A DNA stretch of 64,000 nucleotides from Desulfomicrobium apsheronum (GCF_900114115.1 NZ_FORX01000001.1:1-64000); one strand, 5' to 3'. Positions 27,974 to 38,133 are shown, numbered from the stretch's first letter. Notes: a model not told the origin generated them from the letters alone. Numbers and translations are program-made.

Positions 27974-28891
27974 ATGAACACCAATTCCAATCCAAATCTC
28001 AAGATCGGCCTTGCCCTTGGCAGCGGCTCATCGCGTGGCTGGGCCCACATCGGCATCATCAGGGCTCTGGCTGAGCAGGGCATACGGCCTGATATCGTCT
28101 GCGGAACCTCTGTCGGAGCCCTTGTCGGCGCGGCCCATGTCGCAGGCAACCTGGACAAACTCGAAGAGTGGGTCCGCTCCCTGACACGGCTTGAGACCGC
28201 AAGCTTCTTTGAACTCAATTCCTCCTTCACGGGATTCGTGAACACCTCCAGGCTGCGCAAATTTCTGGAAAAGCACGTAGTCGGGGCGGACGTACGCATC
28301 GAGGACCTTGAGCTGCAATACTGCTCCGTGGCCACCAGCCTGGAATCGGGTCGCGAGATATGGTTCACCAAAGGGCCGATGCTGGAGGCCGTGTGGGCAT
28401 CCATCTCCCTGCCGGGACTGTTCCCGGCCATCCGGCACGAAGGCCGCTGGCTCGTGGACGGCGGCCTGGTCAACCCGGTGCCGGTCTCTGTCTGCCGCGC
28501 CCTCGGGGCCGACGTGGTCATCGCCGTCAATCTCAATGGCGACATCGTGGGCAAGCATCTGGAGAAGACGCCAAAAAAGGAGAAAAGGAACGGCATGGCC
28601 GAGGCGTTCTCAAATCTGGTCAAGGAATACGCGGGATCTCTCTTTTCCTTTACCGAAGAGGAAGACGAACCCCCGGGACTTTTCGACGCCATCGCCGGCT
28701 CCGTGAACATCGCCCAGGAACGCATCACGCGCAGCCGCCTGGCCGGAGATCCTCCGGAGATCCTGTTCACCCCAAAGCTCTCGCACATCGGGTTGCTTGA
28801 GTTCTTCAGGGCCGAGGAGGCCATCGAAGAAGGCAAAAAATGCGTCGCGCGCATGCTGCCCGAGATCGAGCATCTGCTGCAAAGAATATAG
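27974..28891 (+). CDS. Patatin-like phospholipase, RssA type
   Basis: The 305-residue protein has the glycine-rich oxyanion loop GSGSSRGWAHIG, the nucleophile in GTSVG (Ser46) and the catalytic Asp in DGGLVNPVP, forming the Ser-Asp dyad of patatins. No signal peptide is present, so it acts in the cytoplasm, probably on membrane lipids. The ATG at 27974 is chosen because the upstream TTG adds only six residues and GGAGA lies nearer to the ATG. A 39-bp gap separates it from the downstream protease. Confidence 0.9.
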   Translation: MNTNSNPNLKIGLALGSGSSRGWAHIGIIRALAEQGIRPDIVCGTSVGALVGAAHVAGNLDKLEEWVRSLTRLETASFFELNSSFTGFVNTSRLRKFLEKHVVGADVRIEDLELQYCSVATSLESGREIWFTKGPMLEAVWASISLPGLFPAIRHEGRWLVDGGLVNPVPVSVCRALGADVVIAVNLNGDIVGKHLEKTPKKEKRNGMAEAFSNLVKEYAGSLFSFTEEEDEPPGLFDAIAGSVNIAQERITRSRLAGDPPEILFTPKLSHIGLLEFFRAEEAIEEGKKCVARMLPEIEHLLQRI

Positions 28892-28930
28892 CCGTCATCA
28901 TTGAATCAACAATGTGTCCGAGGAGGCCCC

Positions 28931-31771
28931 ATGCCCATATTGCGTTTTGTTCTTTTCTTCCTGTTCATCACCACCCAGGCCCTTGCGGCCCAGGTGCGCG
29001 TTTCCGACACGGATTACCGCGCCTACCGGACTCTGACCCTGGACTCGGGCCTGGAGGTGCTGCTGGTGCAGGACGAGCGCGCCTCCAAGGCCGCCGCCGC
29101 CCTGGCCCTGCCCGTGGGCAGTCTCGACAACCCGGACTCCCAACCCGGACTGGCCCATTATCTGGAGCACATGCTCTTTCTGGGCTCCAAATCCTATCCC
29201 GGCCCCGAGGAGTACCAGTCCTTCATCACCAGAAACGGCGGCCAGACCAACGCGGCCACGGGCTACACCTCCACCACGTACATGATGGAAGTCGATCCGC
29301 CCGCCTTTGCCGAGGCCCTGCGGCGCATGGCCGACACCCTGGCCCACCCGAGACTTGACCCGGTCTATGCGGACAAGGAGCGAAACGCCGTCAACGCCGA
29401 GATGGAGTCCAAGAAGCACAGCGACGGCCGCCGCCTGGCCATGCTGACGCTCTCGACCCTGAACCCCGAGCATCCCGGCACCCGCTTCACGGGCGGAAAT
29501 CTGGAGACCCTGTCCGACAAGCCGGGCAGCCTCCTGCACGAGGAACTGGTACGCTTCCACGCTACCTGGTACTCGGCGAACCTGATGAAAGGCGTGCTCT
29601 ACGGGCCCCGCAGCCTCGACGAACTGGAAGCCCTGGCCAGACGGGAGCTCGCCGTCATCCCCGATCGTCAGGCCAAGGTGGCCGTTCCCACCGTGCCCCC
29701 GGCCACGGATGCCGAAAAGGGCGTCATCATCGGGGTTCGTCCCGTGCGCGAGACCCGCAGCCTGAGCATCGATTTCGCCCTGCCCCAGACTCTGGACGAC
29801 TACCGCACCAAGCCCCTGCAGGTCGTGTCCGCCGTGCTCGGCACGGAGACCTCGCACTCCTTGATCGAGGTCCTGCGCGACAAGGGACTGGCGCTGTCCT
29901 TAAGCGCCGGAGGCGACACCACCAGCCTTCGCAACGGCGTAACCCTCTCCCTCTTCGTGCAGCTTACCGAAGAAGGCGACAGACGCCGCGACGAGGTCCT
30001 GGCCACAATCTTTGCCTACTTCGACCTGCTGCGCACCCAGGGCCTGGATCAGGCCTATTTCGATCAGCTGCAGCGCATCTGGGACATGGAATTCCGCTTC
30101 GCCCCCCTGACCAGCGGCTTCGACTATGTCGCCTCCGCCGCCAGACGGATGCTCCTGCATCCCATCGAGGATGTGAATTTCGGTTTCTATCGCCTGGATT
30201 CCTACGACCGCGAGGCCGTGAACACGGTGACCCAGGCGCTGCGGCCCGAAAACGCGCGGATCTTCCAGGTCGGCCCGGACCAGCCCGTGGACAGGGAGGC
30301 TTTTTTCTACCAGACGCCGTACAGCACAAGGCCGGTCCAAGCAGACGACATTGCCCGCTGGGCCGAGCTTTCAGCGGGGATGGACCTGCGCCTTCCGGAT
30401 CTGAATCCCTTTCTGCCGGACGACTTCTCCCTGGTCGCACCCAAGGGCGACGCAAGGCCCCGCGAACTCGCGGACAGACCCGGCCTCTCCCTCTGGTACG
30501 CCAACTCCGCATTCCGCCAGGAGCCCAGGGCCATTCTCATGACCCGGTTGCAGTCCACGCGATTCGCTTCCACCATCGAACAAACGGCCCTGCAGGGCGT
30601 GCTGCTCGAACTGTGGGACCAGAAACAGGCGGGCCTGCGCTATCAGGCCATAGAGGCGGGGCTCGGACTGTCGATATCCGGAGACGAAGGCATCGTGATC
30701 CGCATCGACGGCTTCAGTCAGCACCAGACAGACCTCTTGCCCCGGGTGCTGGGCTTTCTTAAGCAGGAAGTTACGCCGGAAGACTTTGAACAGGCCAAGG
30801 CGGAACAACTGCGCGATCTTGCCAACATGGAAAAACAGGGGCTGTTCGGCCAGGCCATGGGTGCGATGCGCAATCTGCTCAAGACTCCGTCGTGGGATCA
30901 CCGGGCTATCGAAGAGGCGACAAAGGGGCTGACCCTGAAGGATTTCAGCCAATACCTGAGCGCAGTGCGCCGGGATATGCGTTTCACGGTCTTTGGCTTC
31001 GGCAATGTCACGGAAGATGACCTGCAACGGCTGACGGCGGACCTTGAACAGTTTGTCGGTCCCGAAGCCGGAGCGCCTCCAACGGCAACGCGCATCGCGC
31101 CCAGGCAGGGCGTGGCGGCGGATTATCGCAAGCACAGCGTGCTGGAGGACAGCGCGCTGGTCGAACTCTTCCTCGACCCCGCGCCCGGCCCCCGTTCCAA
31201 GGCGCGCATGCTGCTCCTTGAGGGCCTGCTTTCCCCCCGCTTCTTCAACAGGCTGCGCACCGAGGAACAGCTCGGGTACGTGGCCACGACCTTTCCGGTC
31301 ATGTTCGCGCACAATGCCGGGATCGGATTCGGCGTGCAAAGTCCGGTGCAGGGCACTGCAGGTCTGGCGGACAGATTTGAATCCTTCTATTTCCATGCGC
31401 TTGCGCAGATGCGCGCTGTGACAAAAGAGGAATTCGCAGGAGTGCGACAGGGCGTGCTGGCCTCGCTGACCAAGAGCCCGGACACCCTCGAAGAGGAGTT
31501 CGGCTGGCTTGAAACAGACCTGCGTCTTGGAAATCGGGACTTCGACAGCCTGGATCGATTGGTGGATGCCCTGAAGGCAATCTCCCTGCCCGAGGTCATA
31601 CGTTCCTACGAGACCATGGTCATTGGTCCCGGCGGCACGCGGGCTCTCATCCAGATCCAGGGGTCACGCTTCGACGACTTCGGCTGGGCACGCAAAACGA
31701 ACGCAAGGCCGGTCAAAGAACCGGAAGACTTCCACAAGCTCATGGGCCTGCAGCGCTACCAAGGCCTCTAG
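28931..31771 (+). CDS. M16 family metalloprotease (pitrilysin/insulysin-like)
   Basis: This 946-residue protein begins with a signal peptide (hydrophobic to about residue 19, ALA before the cut). It carries the inverted zinc motif HYLEH (His76, Glu79, His80), with the third zinc ligand Glu expected in NAVNAEMES. The four-domain length matches E. coli protease III (962 residues). It should degrade small peptides in the periplasm. AGGAGG lies four bases before the ATG at 28931. The second half contains the RTEEQLGYV segment typical of the inactive M16 C-terminal domains. Confidence 0.93.
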   Translation: MPILRFVLFFLFITTQALAAQVRVSDTDYRAYRTLTLDSGLEVLLVQDERASKAAAALALPVGSLDNPDSQPGLAHYLEHMLFLGSKSYPGPEEYQSFITRNGGQTNAATGYTSTTYMMEVDPPAFAEALRRMADTLAHPRLDPVYADKERNAVNAEMESKKHSDGRRLAMLTLSTLNPEHPGTRFTGGNLETLSDKPGSLLHEELVRFHATWYSANLMKGVLYGPRSLDELEALARRELAVIPDRQAKVAVPTVPPATDAEKGVIIGVRPVRETRSLSIDFALPQTLDDYRTKPLQVVSAVLGTETSHSLIEVLRDKGLALSLSAGGDTTSLRNGVTLSLFVQLTEEGDRRRDEVLATIFAYFDLLRTQGLDQAYFDQLQRIWDMEFRFAPLTSGFDYVASAARRMLLHPIEDVNFGFYRLDSYDREAVNTVTQALRPENARIFQVGPDQPVDREAFFYQTPYSTRPVQADDIARWAELSAGMDLRLPDLNPFLPDDFSLVAPKGDARPRELADRPGLSLWYANSAFRQEPRAILMTRLQSTRFASTIEQTALQGVLLELWDQKQAGLRYQAIEAGLGLSISGDEGIVIRIDGFSQHQTDLLPRVLGFLKQEVTPEDFEQAKAEQLRDLANMEKQGLFGQAMGAMRNLLKTPSWDHRAIEEATKGLTLKDFSQYLSAVRRDMRFTVFGFGNVTEDDLQRLTADLEQFVGPEAGAPPTATRIAPRQGVAADYRKHSVLEDSALVELFLDPAPGPRSKARMLLLEGLLSPRFFNRLRTEEQLGYVATTFPVMFAHNAGIGFGVQSPVQGTAGLADRFESFYFHALAQMRAVTKEEFAGVRQGVLASLTKSPDTLEEEFGWLETDLRLGNRDFDSLDRLVDALKAISLPEVIRSYETMVIGPGGTRALIQIQGSRFDDFGWARKTNARPVKEPEDFHKLMGLQRYQGL

Positions 31772-31779
31772 AACCCCCG

Positions 31780-31814
31780 TAAAAAAGGGCGCCCGTCAAC
31801 CGACAGGCGCCCTT
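31780..31814 (-). terminator. Intrinsic terminator of the ior gene
   Basis: The stem AAGGGCGCCCGTC (31785-31797) pairs with GACAGGCGCCCTT (31802-31814) with one bulge. On the minus strand it is followed by T6, ending transcription from the oxidoreductase gene. It also forms behind the plus-strand protease gene. Confidence 0.85.
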
Positions 31815-31858
31815 GTTCAATTCATCTTCCGGAGTTCCACCCGGAGACAGCTTCCAGC

Positions 31859-34357
31859 CTATTTTCCGCCCAGTTCCCGTCCTGCCAGGAAGGCCGCGTA
31901 GTTGGCCTGCCAGATGGCCGGCTTGGGGCTGACGTTCTTGAGAGCCTGCAGCCAGTATTCGTTGGGGAATGAATCGAAGGGAGCAAGAGTGCTCAGGACT
32001 CCGATCATGACCACGTTGGCGCTGCGGCCCGTGGGGTCGCCAAGGCCAAGGGCCGTTGCGAGCACATCGACGTCGATGACCTTGTACCCGCTTAAGGCCT
32101 CGCGCACGGCTTCCACCGTCGGATAGTTCTCGGCCTTGAAGAGCGGGGGCATGATGGCCGTATCGGCCAGAATGACCGTGCCGCCAGGCCTCAGCATGTC
32201 CAGGAAACCGGGGCGGAACACTTCGCTGCGCTCCATGCAGACCAGGCACTGGGTGGTGCCGGGCATGAGCACGGGGGAATGGACCGCGCCGCAGGCGAAG
32301 GTGCTGATGACCGGGCCGCCCATCTGGGCCATGCCGTGGGTCTCACCCTTGACGATGTTCTGCTGGTCGTAGCCGAGCAGGTACGCGAGCTGGGTCAGCA
32401 CCCGACCAAAGAAGAGATTGCCCTGGCCGCCGACGCCGCGAATAGCCACGGACAGGAAGGCGGGCAGGCCGCCGATGGCGGGCAGGTCGATGGTCTCGGG
32501 CGGAACGGGCAGATCCGGACAGCTGGTCAGGCCGCAGGCGCTCTGGTCCTTGGCCGGGGCGATGGCGCCCTTGGGGCACATCTGGGCGCAGGCCGGGTTC
32601 TGGCTCACACAGCCGGTACAGATGTTGTTGAAGAAGGGCAGCCCCTCGGCGTCGGCTTCTATGCCGGAGCAGATCTGGCACATGCCGCAGCGGATGCACA
32701 GCTCCGGGTCCACGGCCATTTTGACGCCGTAGGACTCCTTGGGCATCTTGCGGATGCACACGCCCGTAACCACAAGGGTGGTGAAGGTGCCGGTCTCGGC
32801 GGCCGCAAGAGCGGTCTTGAGCGCTTTTTCCAGGGCTTTCTTGTCATAGCCGCTGACCTCGACCACATTGGCCCCGTGCGCCTTCAGGCTTGCATTCAGG
32901 TCGAAGACATTGGGATCCCCGGCCAGGTTGGCGGGAGACGTGGGCGAAGGCTGTCCGCCGGTCATGGCGGTCCATTCGTTGTTCAGGATGACCTTGACGC
33001 CGGGGATGTTCCTGAAAATCGTGTTGCGGGTCGCGTCCATGCCGCTGTGACACTCCGTGCCGTCGCCGAGCACTGCCAGGCATTTGCTCGCGGCCTCGGG
33101 GCGGGACAGGACATAGCCCAGCCGCTTGGCTTCGCTGGCGCCCATGGCCAGGGCGGTGTCCATGGCGTTCAGGAAATGCAGCAGGGTGTTGCAGCCGATA
33201 TCGCCGAACACCGCTTCAAGCTTGCCCTTCTTGCGCATCTTGCCGACGATCTGGCCGAAAAGACGATACGGACAGCCCGCGCAGATCATGGGCGGACGCG
33301 GCAGACTGGCCACGGCGGATTTTCCGGCCGGCTCGGCCAGACCCAGGCGGGCGGAAATGAGCGCCGGAGTCCATTCGGTGACGGTCTCGTCCGCGCCCTT
33401 GCCCTGAACGGCGATTCCTTCGGCCTGGATAGCCTCCTGGATGAAGCGATAGCCGTCCTCGATGACGTAAACAGGACCGTCGATGCTTTCGCAGAAGCGG
33501 CGGATGAGATCCATGGGCAGGGGGTAGGTGAAGCCCAGGGACAGGACATCCACATTCTTGCCCGTGGCGGCCCGGACCTCCTCCACGAAGAGGTCGTTCA
33601 CGCCGTGGGTGATGATGCCGATCTTGCCGTCGCCTCTGGTCAGAACATTGAGCGGACTCTCCTCGACCATCCCGCGCAGGGCCGGGATGCGGGTGGTGCG
33701 AACCTGATCATGAAACATCCGCGCACGCACGGGCAGGGTGATGAAATCGCTCATCTTCTCGGGCAGGGGAGCCTTTTCGCGCGTGGTCGTTTCCATCAGG
33801 CGTACCAGGCCCTCGCTGTGACAGAGCACTCCGCTGGCGATGACGGCCACGGGCGTGTTGAACTGCCGTCCAATATCCGCCGCGATGCGGGCCGCCTCGT
33901 GCATCTCCTGGTGGTTGCGCGGCTCGAAGACCGGAATGCAGCAGCTTTTGAGCATGTAGCGCGGGTCCACCAGATGCTGGGTGGAACTTGGCGTGTAATC
34001 GCTGGCGATGTAATAGACGAGACTGCCGCGCTGGCCGGTGTAGAAGGCGGCTGAAGTTATCACGTCGGCGGCCTGAAAAAGGCCCGGAATCTTCATGGTC
34101 ACGACACAGTCGCTACCGGCCAGGGTATGGCCGAATCCCACTCCCGCCGCCACGGCCTCGTTCACGGACCAGCCCACGGTGATCATGTCCTGGACCTGGG
34201 AGAGGCCCTTGTCGATGACCTCGGTGCTGGGCGTCCCGGGATAACCGTCCGCCGCGTGGATTCCGGCCCTCACGCAACCCACGGCAAAAGCCATGTTGCC
34301 CTGAATGACCACACCCTTGCCCGCCTCTGCGACACACATCGCCTTCACTGCACTCAT
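31859..34357 (-). CDS. Indolepyruvate:ferredoxin oxidoreductase, fused alpha and beta subunits
   Basis: The 832-residue protein decarboxylates aryl-pyruvates to aryl-acyl-CoA with ferredoxin as acceptor. The first ~550 residues are the thiamine-diphosphate alpha part (DGYPGTPSTEV, CAGCPYR, GDGTECHSGMD). A 4Fe-4S ferredoxin segment follows (CIRCGMCQIC and CTGCVSQNPACAQMCP). The last ~195 residues are an IorB/gamma domain starting at AIRGVGGQGNLFFGRVL. IorA and IorB are usually separate, so this is a natural fusion in one frame. The ATG at 34357 has GGAGG in front, preceded on the coding strand by an 11-T run. It supports amino-acid fermentation or aryl-acid activation. Confidence 0.93.
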   Translation of the reverse strand: MSAVKAMCVAEAGKGVVIQGNMAFAVGCVRAGIHAADGYPGTPSTEVIDKGLSQVQDMITVGWSVNEAVAAGVGFGHTLAGSDCVVTMKIPGLFQAADVITSAAFYTGQRGSLVYYIASDYTPSSTQHLVDPRYMLKSCCIPVFEPRNHQEMHEAARIAADIGRQFNTPVAVIASGVLCHSEGLVRLMETTTREKAPLPEKMSDFITLPVRARMFHDQVRTTRIPALRGMVEESPLNVLTRGDGKIGIITHGVNDLFVEEVRAATGKNVDVLSLGFTYPLPMDLIRRFCESIDGPVYVIEDGYRFIQEAIQAEGIAVQGKGADETVTEWTPALISARLGLAEPAGKSAVASLPRPPMICAGCPYRLFGQIVGKMRKKGKLEAVFGDIGCNTLLHFLNAMDTALAMGASEAKRLGYVLSRPEAASKCLAVLGDGTECHSGMDATRNTIFRNIPGVKVILNNEWTAMTGGQPSPTSPANLAGDPNVFDLNASLKAHGANVVEVSGYDKKALEKALKTALAAAETGTFTTLVVTGVCIRKMPKESYGVKMAVDPELCIRCGMCQICSGIEADAEGLPFFNNICTGCVSQNPACAQMCPKGAIAPAKDQSACGLTSCPDLPVPPETIDLPAIGGLPAFLSVAIRGVGGQGNLFFGRVLTQLAYLLGYDQQNIVKGETHGMAQMGGPVISTFACGAVHSPVLMPGTTQCLVCMERSEVFRPGFLDMLRPGGTVILADTAIMPPLFKAENYPTVEAVREALSGYKVIDVDVLATALGLGDPTGRSANVVMIGVLSTLAPFDSFPNEYWLQALKNVSPKPAIWQANYAAFLAGRELGGK

Positions 34358-34665
34358 GAATCCTCCAAAAAAAAAAATATGTCTTAAAGAAGCACCCCGT
34401 TCAAGGGCGTGACGGCAAACATTCAGGCGGCCGGTCCGGTCATCAAAGTCCCGAACATGTTCGCGCCTTGTCGTCTGCCGGTACGCGAAGCCCCGCCCTT
34501 TCTCAAGTCCCAAGCGAAACAAAGGTCGCACGCAAAGCCCCTGCAAGGGGCTTGCAAGAGCTACGCAGCACTGCAAGTTCCGGAAAAAACAGTCCTTCAC
34601 ATTTTCAAAGACTCTGCGATCATAAGCTTGCATCTTGAACCATAATCTGTTTGAAGAAACTCCAT
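34358..34665. other. Intergenic region upstream of ior
   Basis: About 310 bp between the divergent ior gene and a plus-strand unknown gene. It holds an A11 homopolymer (about 34367-34377) directly behind the ior ribosome binding site, and a hairpin at 34532-34555 (GCAAAGCCCC with GGGGCTTGC, one bulged A). The remainder has open frames with no support. Confidence 0.5.
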
Positions 34666-35247
34666 ATGGGAACCACGTACGCCAACATCACGCTCAAAGG
34701 GCCAAAGGCGCAGGACATTCTGCAGGAGCTCGGCAACCAGGGACGCTCCGCCTTTGTTTCTCCAACAGAGGACGACCTGACCACTGTCTATGAAATGGAT
34801 AGTGACGAGGGGGATTCCACCGTCCTCACCGATCTGGCCGAAGACCTTTCAGGCTATTTCGGATGTCCGGCCCTGGCCGTCCAGACCCTGGACGAGGAGC
34901 TTCTCAACTACTGGCTCTACGCGGACGGGGAGTTGCTCGATACCTACAAGTCGCCATCCCAGTCCCTGGACCCCGAGGGCAAGGGCAACTCAAAAAGCCA
35001 GGGCGGCAAGCCCGAACTGCTGGCCCAGCTCTTCAACACCGACGCCACCCGCGAAGAAATCATCGACATCCTGCACTGCCCCGATCACGATTGCAGCTTT
35101 GCCCTGGCCGTGGATCGCCACCTGAGCCTGGTGGAACTTCTGGGCCTGCCCATGTGTTCCGTCGGCTTCGGATTCTGCGATCTGGACTCCGGGGAATATC
35201 CCGAAGATCTGGAAGAGGAAGACCTGCTGCGGGTCGACGAGGAATAA
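34666..35247 (+). CDS. Acidic protein of unknown function
   Basis: The 193-residue protein from the ATG at 34666 starts MGTTYANITLKGPKAQDIL, and its C-terminus is a run of acidic residues (YPEDLEEEDLLRVDEE). It contains no signal peptide or membrane segment. I do not recognise a named family, although the regular strand/helix pattern and cysteines in HCPDHDC and GLPMCSVGFGFC look like a folded cytosolic protein. No good ribosome binding site is visible before this ATG or before the in-frame TTG at 34651. A hairpin follows the stop. It stands alone between ior and purK. Confidence 0.65.
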   Translation: MGTTYANITLKGPKAQDILQELGNQGRSAFVSPTEDDLTTVYEMDSDEGDSTVLTDLAEDLSGYFGCPALAVQTLDEELLNYWLYADGELLDTYKSPSQSLDPEGKGNSKSQGGKPELLAQLFNTDATREEIIDILHCPDHDCSFALAVDRHLSLVELLGLPMCSVGFGFCDLDSGEYPEDLEEEDLLRVDEE

Positions 35248-35249
35248 CC

Positions 35250-35273
35250 AGCGGGACTGCATGCAGTCCCGCT
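35250..35273. terminator. Palindromic hairpin after the acidic protein gene
   Basis: A perfect palindrome of 24 bases (AGCGGGACTGCA and its reverse complement TGCAGTCCCGCT) starts 3 bases after the stop codon. It lacks a T tract, so it may stabilise the mRNA end rather than terminate strongly. Confidence 0.6.
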
Positions 35274-35329
35274 CCAGTATCCACTCCTAAAAAAACGCCC
35301 GTTTCAGCCCACCTTTTCCGCGACCACCG

Positions 35330-36406
35330 TCACAGCAACGACCGCAGGGTCCTGCATCCCTCCTCGAAGGAGGCTCCGCTTCCGCTCCACAACGTGGCGT
35401 GTCCGACTTTGCGCCCGGGGCGTTCCGCCTTGCCGTAAAGATGGACATGCAGACCGCGCAGCGCCAACAGTCCTGCCAGATCAGGCTGTCTTCCGATAAA
35501 ATTGACCATGGCCGAATGCCCGGTAACGGAAGTCTTGCCCAAAGGCAGCCCCGCGATGGCCCGCAAATGGTTCTCGAACTGGCTCGTCATGGCCCCCTCG
35601 ATGGTCCAGTGACCGGAATTGTGCACCCGCGGCGCCATCTCGTTGGCCAGCAGCACGGGCCCGACCTGAAACAATTCCAGGGCCAGGACTCCCACATAAT
35701 CCACGTGCCGGAGGAGTTTTCCGGCCAGTTCCTCCGCCGGCTTTTGCATCGGATCACGCGGGCAGCTCCTGGAAAACCGCAACACCCCGTCATGATGGAC
35801 GTTCTCGCTGAGCGGATAAAACAGGATCTTTCCCGCCTGGTCACGAACCCCGAGAACAGAGATTTCGCGATCGAACGCGACCAGGCTCTCCAGCACCAGG
35901 GAAAAACCGCCGAGCATCTCCCACGCCCTGGTTACATCGTCACGGCTGCGCAGCACGAACTGGCCTTTTCCATCGTAGCCAAGGGTGCGGGTCTTCAGCA
36001 CGGCGGGCAGGCCGATTTCCTCGATGGCCCCGTTCAGCGCCGCCAATGAATCCACCGCCCTGAAGGCCGGGGCGGGAATGCCCAGTTCCTGAAAAATTCT
36101 TTTCTCGCGCAGCCTGTCGCCGGAGCAGTTCAATGCCCGCGCGCCAGGGTGCACAGGCGTGATCCGCGAAAGAAATTCAACGCACTCAAGGGGAATGTTC
36201 TCAGACTCGTAGGTGATGACGTCCACCTGCCGGGCAAATCGGGAGAGCATGACGCGGTCGGAATATTCCCCGCGCACATGTTCGCCAAGAGAGGCGACGC
36301 ACGGAGCGGGCGCGGGATCATAGAACACGAAATCAAAGCCAAGGGGCAGGCCCGCCAGGGCGAGCATGCGCGCAAGCTGGCCGCCGCCGAGCACACCGAT
36401 GATCAT
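35330..36406 (-). CDS. purK: 5-(carboxyamino)imidazole ribonucleotide synthase
   Basis: The 358-residue ATP-grasp enzyme converts AIR, bicarbonate and ATP to N5-CAIR in purine synthesis. Visible are the N-terminal [12 protein letters not shown] motif, the ATP-grasp [14 protein letters not shown] strand-loop and the metal-binding [26 protein letters not shown] region. Its ATG overlaps the purE stop (ATGA), so the two are co-translated. PurK hands its unstable product to PurE. Confidence 0.95.
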   Translation of the reverse strand: MIIGVLGGGQLARMLALAGLPLGFDFVFYDPAPAPCVASLGEHVRGEYSDRVMLSRFARQVDVITYESENIPLECVEFLSRITPVHPGARALNCSGDRLREKRIFQELGIPAPAFRAVDSLAALNGAIEEIGLPAVLKTRTLGYDGKGQFVLRSRDDVTRAWEMLGGFSLVLESLVAFDREISVLGVRDQAGKILFYPLSENVHHDGVLRFSRSCPRDPMQKPAEELAGKLLRHVDYVGVLALELFQVGPVLLANEMAPRVHNSGHWTIEGAMTSQFENHLRAIAGLPLGKTSVTGHSAMVNFIGRQPDLAGLLALRGLHVHLYGKAERPGRKVGHATLWSGSGASFEEGCRTLRSLL

Positions 36407-36897
36407 TGCGGATCTCCCGGCACGGGATTGTCCAGGACGGTCTGCGTCTGCTTGCGCCGATACTCCGCCAAAGCCTCTCGGATCCCTGGATGCTGCGAGG
36501 CGAGGATGGCTGCGGCCAGCAGCGCGGCGTTGACGGCCCCGGCCTTTCCGATGGCCATGGTCCCCACCGGCACCCCTGCCGGCATCTGGGCGATGGAAAG
36601 CAGGGAGTCCATGCCGCTTAAGGCCTTGGAGCGCACAGGCACGCCGATGACCGGAAGCAGAGTCATGGCCGCCGCCATGCCCGGCAGATGGGCCGCGCCT
36701 CCGGCACCGGCAATGATCACGCGCAGCCCGCGCGCCTCGGCCCCGGAAGCGTACTCAAAAAGCAGGCCCGGGGTCCTGTGCGCCGAAACCACCTGCGTCT
36801 CATGAGAGACCATCAGCATTTCAAGGGTTTGGGAACAGTGCCGCATTGTCTCCCAATCCGAGGAAGATCCCATGATGACACCAACTAAAGGGGCCAT
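36403..36897 (-). CDS. purE: N5-CAIR mutase (class I PurE)
   Basis: The 164-residue protein has the class I signature [13 protein letters not shown], then VVSAHRTP and the [11 protein letters not shown] loop. Together with PurK it makes CAIR. Of two in-frame ATGs, 36897 has GGAG six bases in front and is preferred over 36909, which has none. It is the first gene of a two-gene unit, divergent from a LysR-type regulator. Confidence 0.94.
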   Translation of the reverse strand: MAPLVGVIMGSSSDWETMRHCSQTLEMLMVSHETQVVSAHRTPGLLFEYASGAEARGLRVIIAGAGGAAHLPGMAAAMTLLPVIGVPVRSKALSGMDSLLSIAQMPAGVPVGTMAIGKAGAVNAALLAAAILASQHPGIREALAEYRRKQTQTVLDNPVPGDPQ

Positions 36898-37106
36898 ATT
36901 GTGCTCCATTGGTTATTGCGAAGGCCGCGCCGAGCAAAGGCGGGCGTGGCGCATGGCTATGGCGAAATGCATCACGAACACGACGGCCCTCATGCACTTC
37001 CGGCCGTCAGATCATTTGAGACCCCCTACTTGTCTATTTTCAGCAGCAAGTATATTCGTATTTAATGGATTAATTGTTCGTTAAAAACTGACAAAAGGCG
37101 GCAGGC

Positions 37107-37997
37107 ATGCTCAACTACAAACAACTCCACTATTTCTGGAACGTGGCCACGGCAGGCGGCATCAGGCGCGCGGCCGAACGCATGCACCTGACTCCGCAGA
37201 CGCTCAGCGGACAGATCGGCGAACTGGAGCGGGACCTTGGCGTCAAGCTCTTCGTGCGCTCCGGGCGACGGCTCGAAATCACCGAGGCAGGCAAACTCGC
37301 CCTGGCCCGCGCCGATGAAATCTTCCAGATCGGCAACGAACTGACCGAAATGCTCAAGGCTTCCCCGCCGGAAGAAGCCTTGCCCTTCCGCGTAGGGCTG
37401 GCGGATTCGGTGCCCAAATCCATCGCTTTTCGCCTCCTGGCCCCGGCCTTTGAGCTGACCACCCCCATCCGGCTTTTGTGTCACCGGGACAGACTGGAAA
37501 ACCTGTTTGCCGAACTGGCCATACACAAGCTCGAACTTGTCATTGCCGACCAGCAGTTGCCTTCCGGGCTCGGGGTGAAGGCTTTCAACCACCCTCTTGG
37601 CAACTGTTCGATGACGTTTTTCGGAGTGCAGGACCTTGCCCGGCGCTACCGGCCCAATTTTCCGCGCTCCCTGGAAGGGGCGCCCATGCTCATGCCGACG
37701 GGAAGCGCACGCGGCGCGCTGGGCGGATGGTTTGCCGAGCACGGGATTCATCCGCGCGTGGTGGGAGAGTTCGACGACACGGCCTTGCTGAAAACCTTTG
37801 GCCAGGCCGGCCTTGGGCTCTTTCCGGCGCCAAGCGTGATGAAAGAGGAGGTCCGTCGCGTTTACGACGTGGAGGTGGTGGGAGAAGCGAAAGACGTCGA
37901 TGTGCGCTATTTCGCCATTTCGGCAGAAAGACGCCTCAAGCATCCTGCAGTCATGGCCGTGAGCGCGCATGCGCGGCAAAATCTCTTTGGTGGTTGA
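37107..37997 (+). CDS. LysR-type regulator, NhaR-like
   Basis: The 296-residue protein has an N-terminal winged helix-turn-helix (LNYKQLHYFWNVATAGGIRR, then the TPQTLSGQIGELE recognition helix) and a substrate-binding-like effector domain. The LNYKQLHYFW start and overall length resemble NhaR, which responds to sodium and controls a Na+/H+ antiporter, but no antiporter gene is nearby. It is divergent from purE with a 209-bp gap. Its target is unknown. Confidence 0.82.
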   Translation: MLNYKQLHYFWNVATAGGIRRAAERMHLTPQTLSGQIGELERDLGVKLFVRSGRRLEITEAGKLALARADEIFQIGNELTEMLKASPPEEALPFRVGLADSVPKSIAFRLLAPAFELTTPIRLLCHRDRLENLFAELAIHKLELVIADQQLPSGLGVKAFNHPLGNCSMTFFGVQDLARRYRPNFPRSLEGAPMLMPTGSARGALGGWFAEHGIHPRVVGEFDDTALLKTFGQAGLGLFPAPSVMKEEVRRVYDVEVVGEAKDVDVRYFAISAERRLKHPAVMAVSAHARQNLFGG

Positions 37998-38133
37998 AAA
38001 AAGCGGTCGAACTGCGGCCGGGTACGGCCCGAAGGTTCATGAGCCGGGATTGAGCACGGCGAAAAGGCAGTTCGGACGCGATCAAGCGCGAAAGGCCGTG
38101 AAATCCAGAATCAGGGGATCGACGCCGGGGACG

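Noticed and set aside
34651..34665. TTG start for the acidic protein
   Set aside because: It adds five residues without a ribosome binding site and the ATG at 34666 is more natural.
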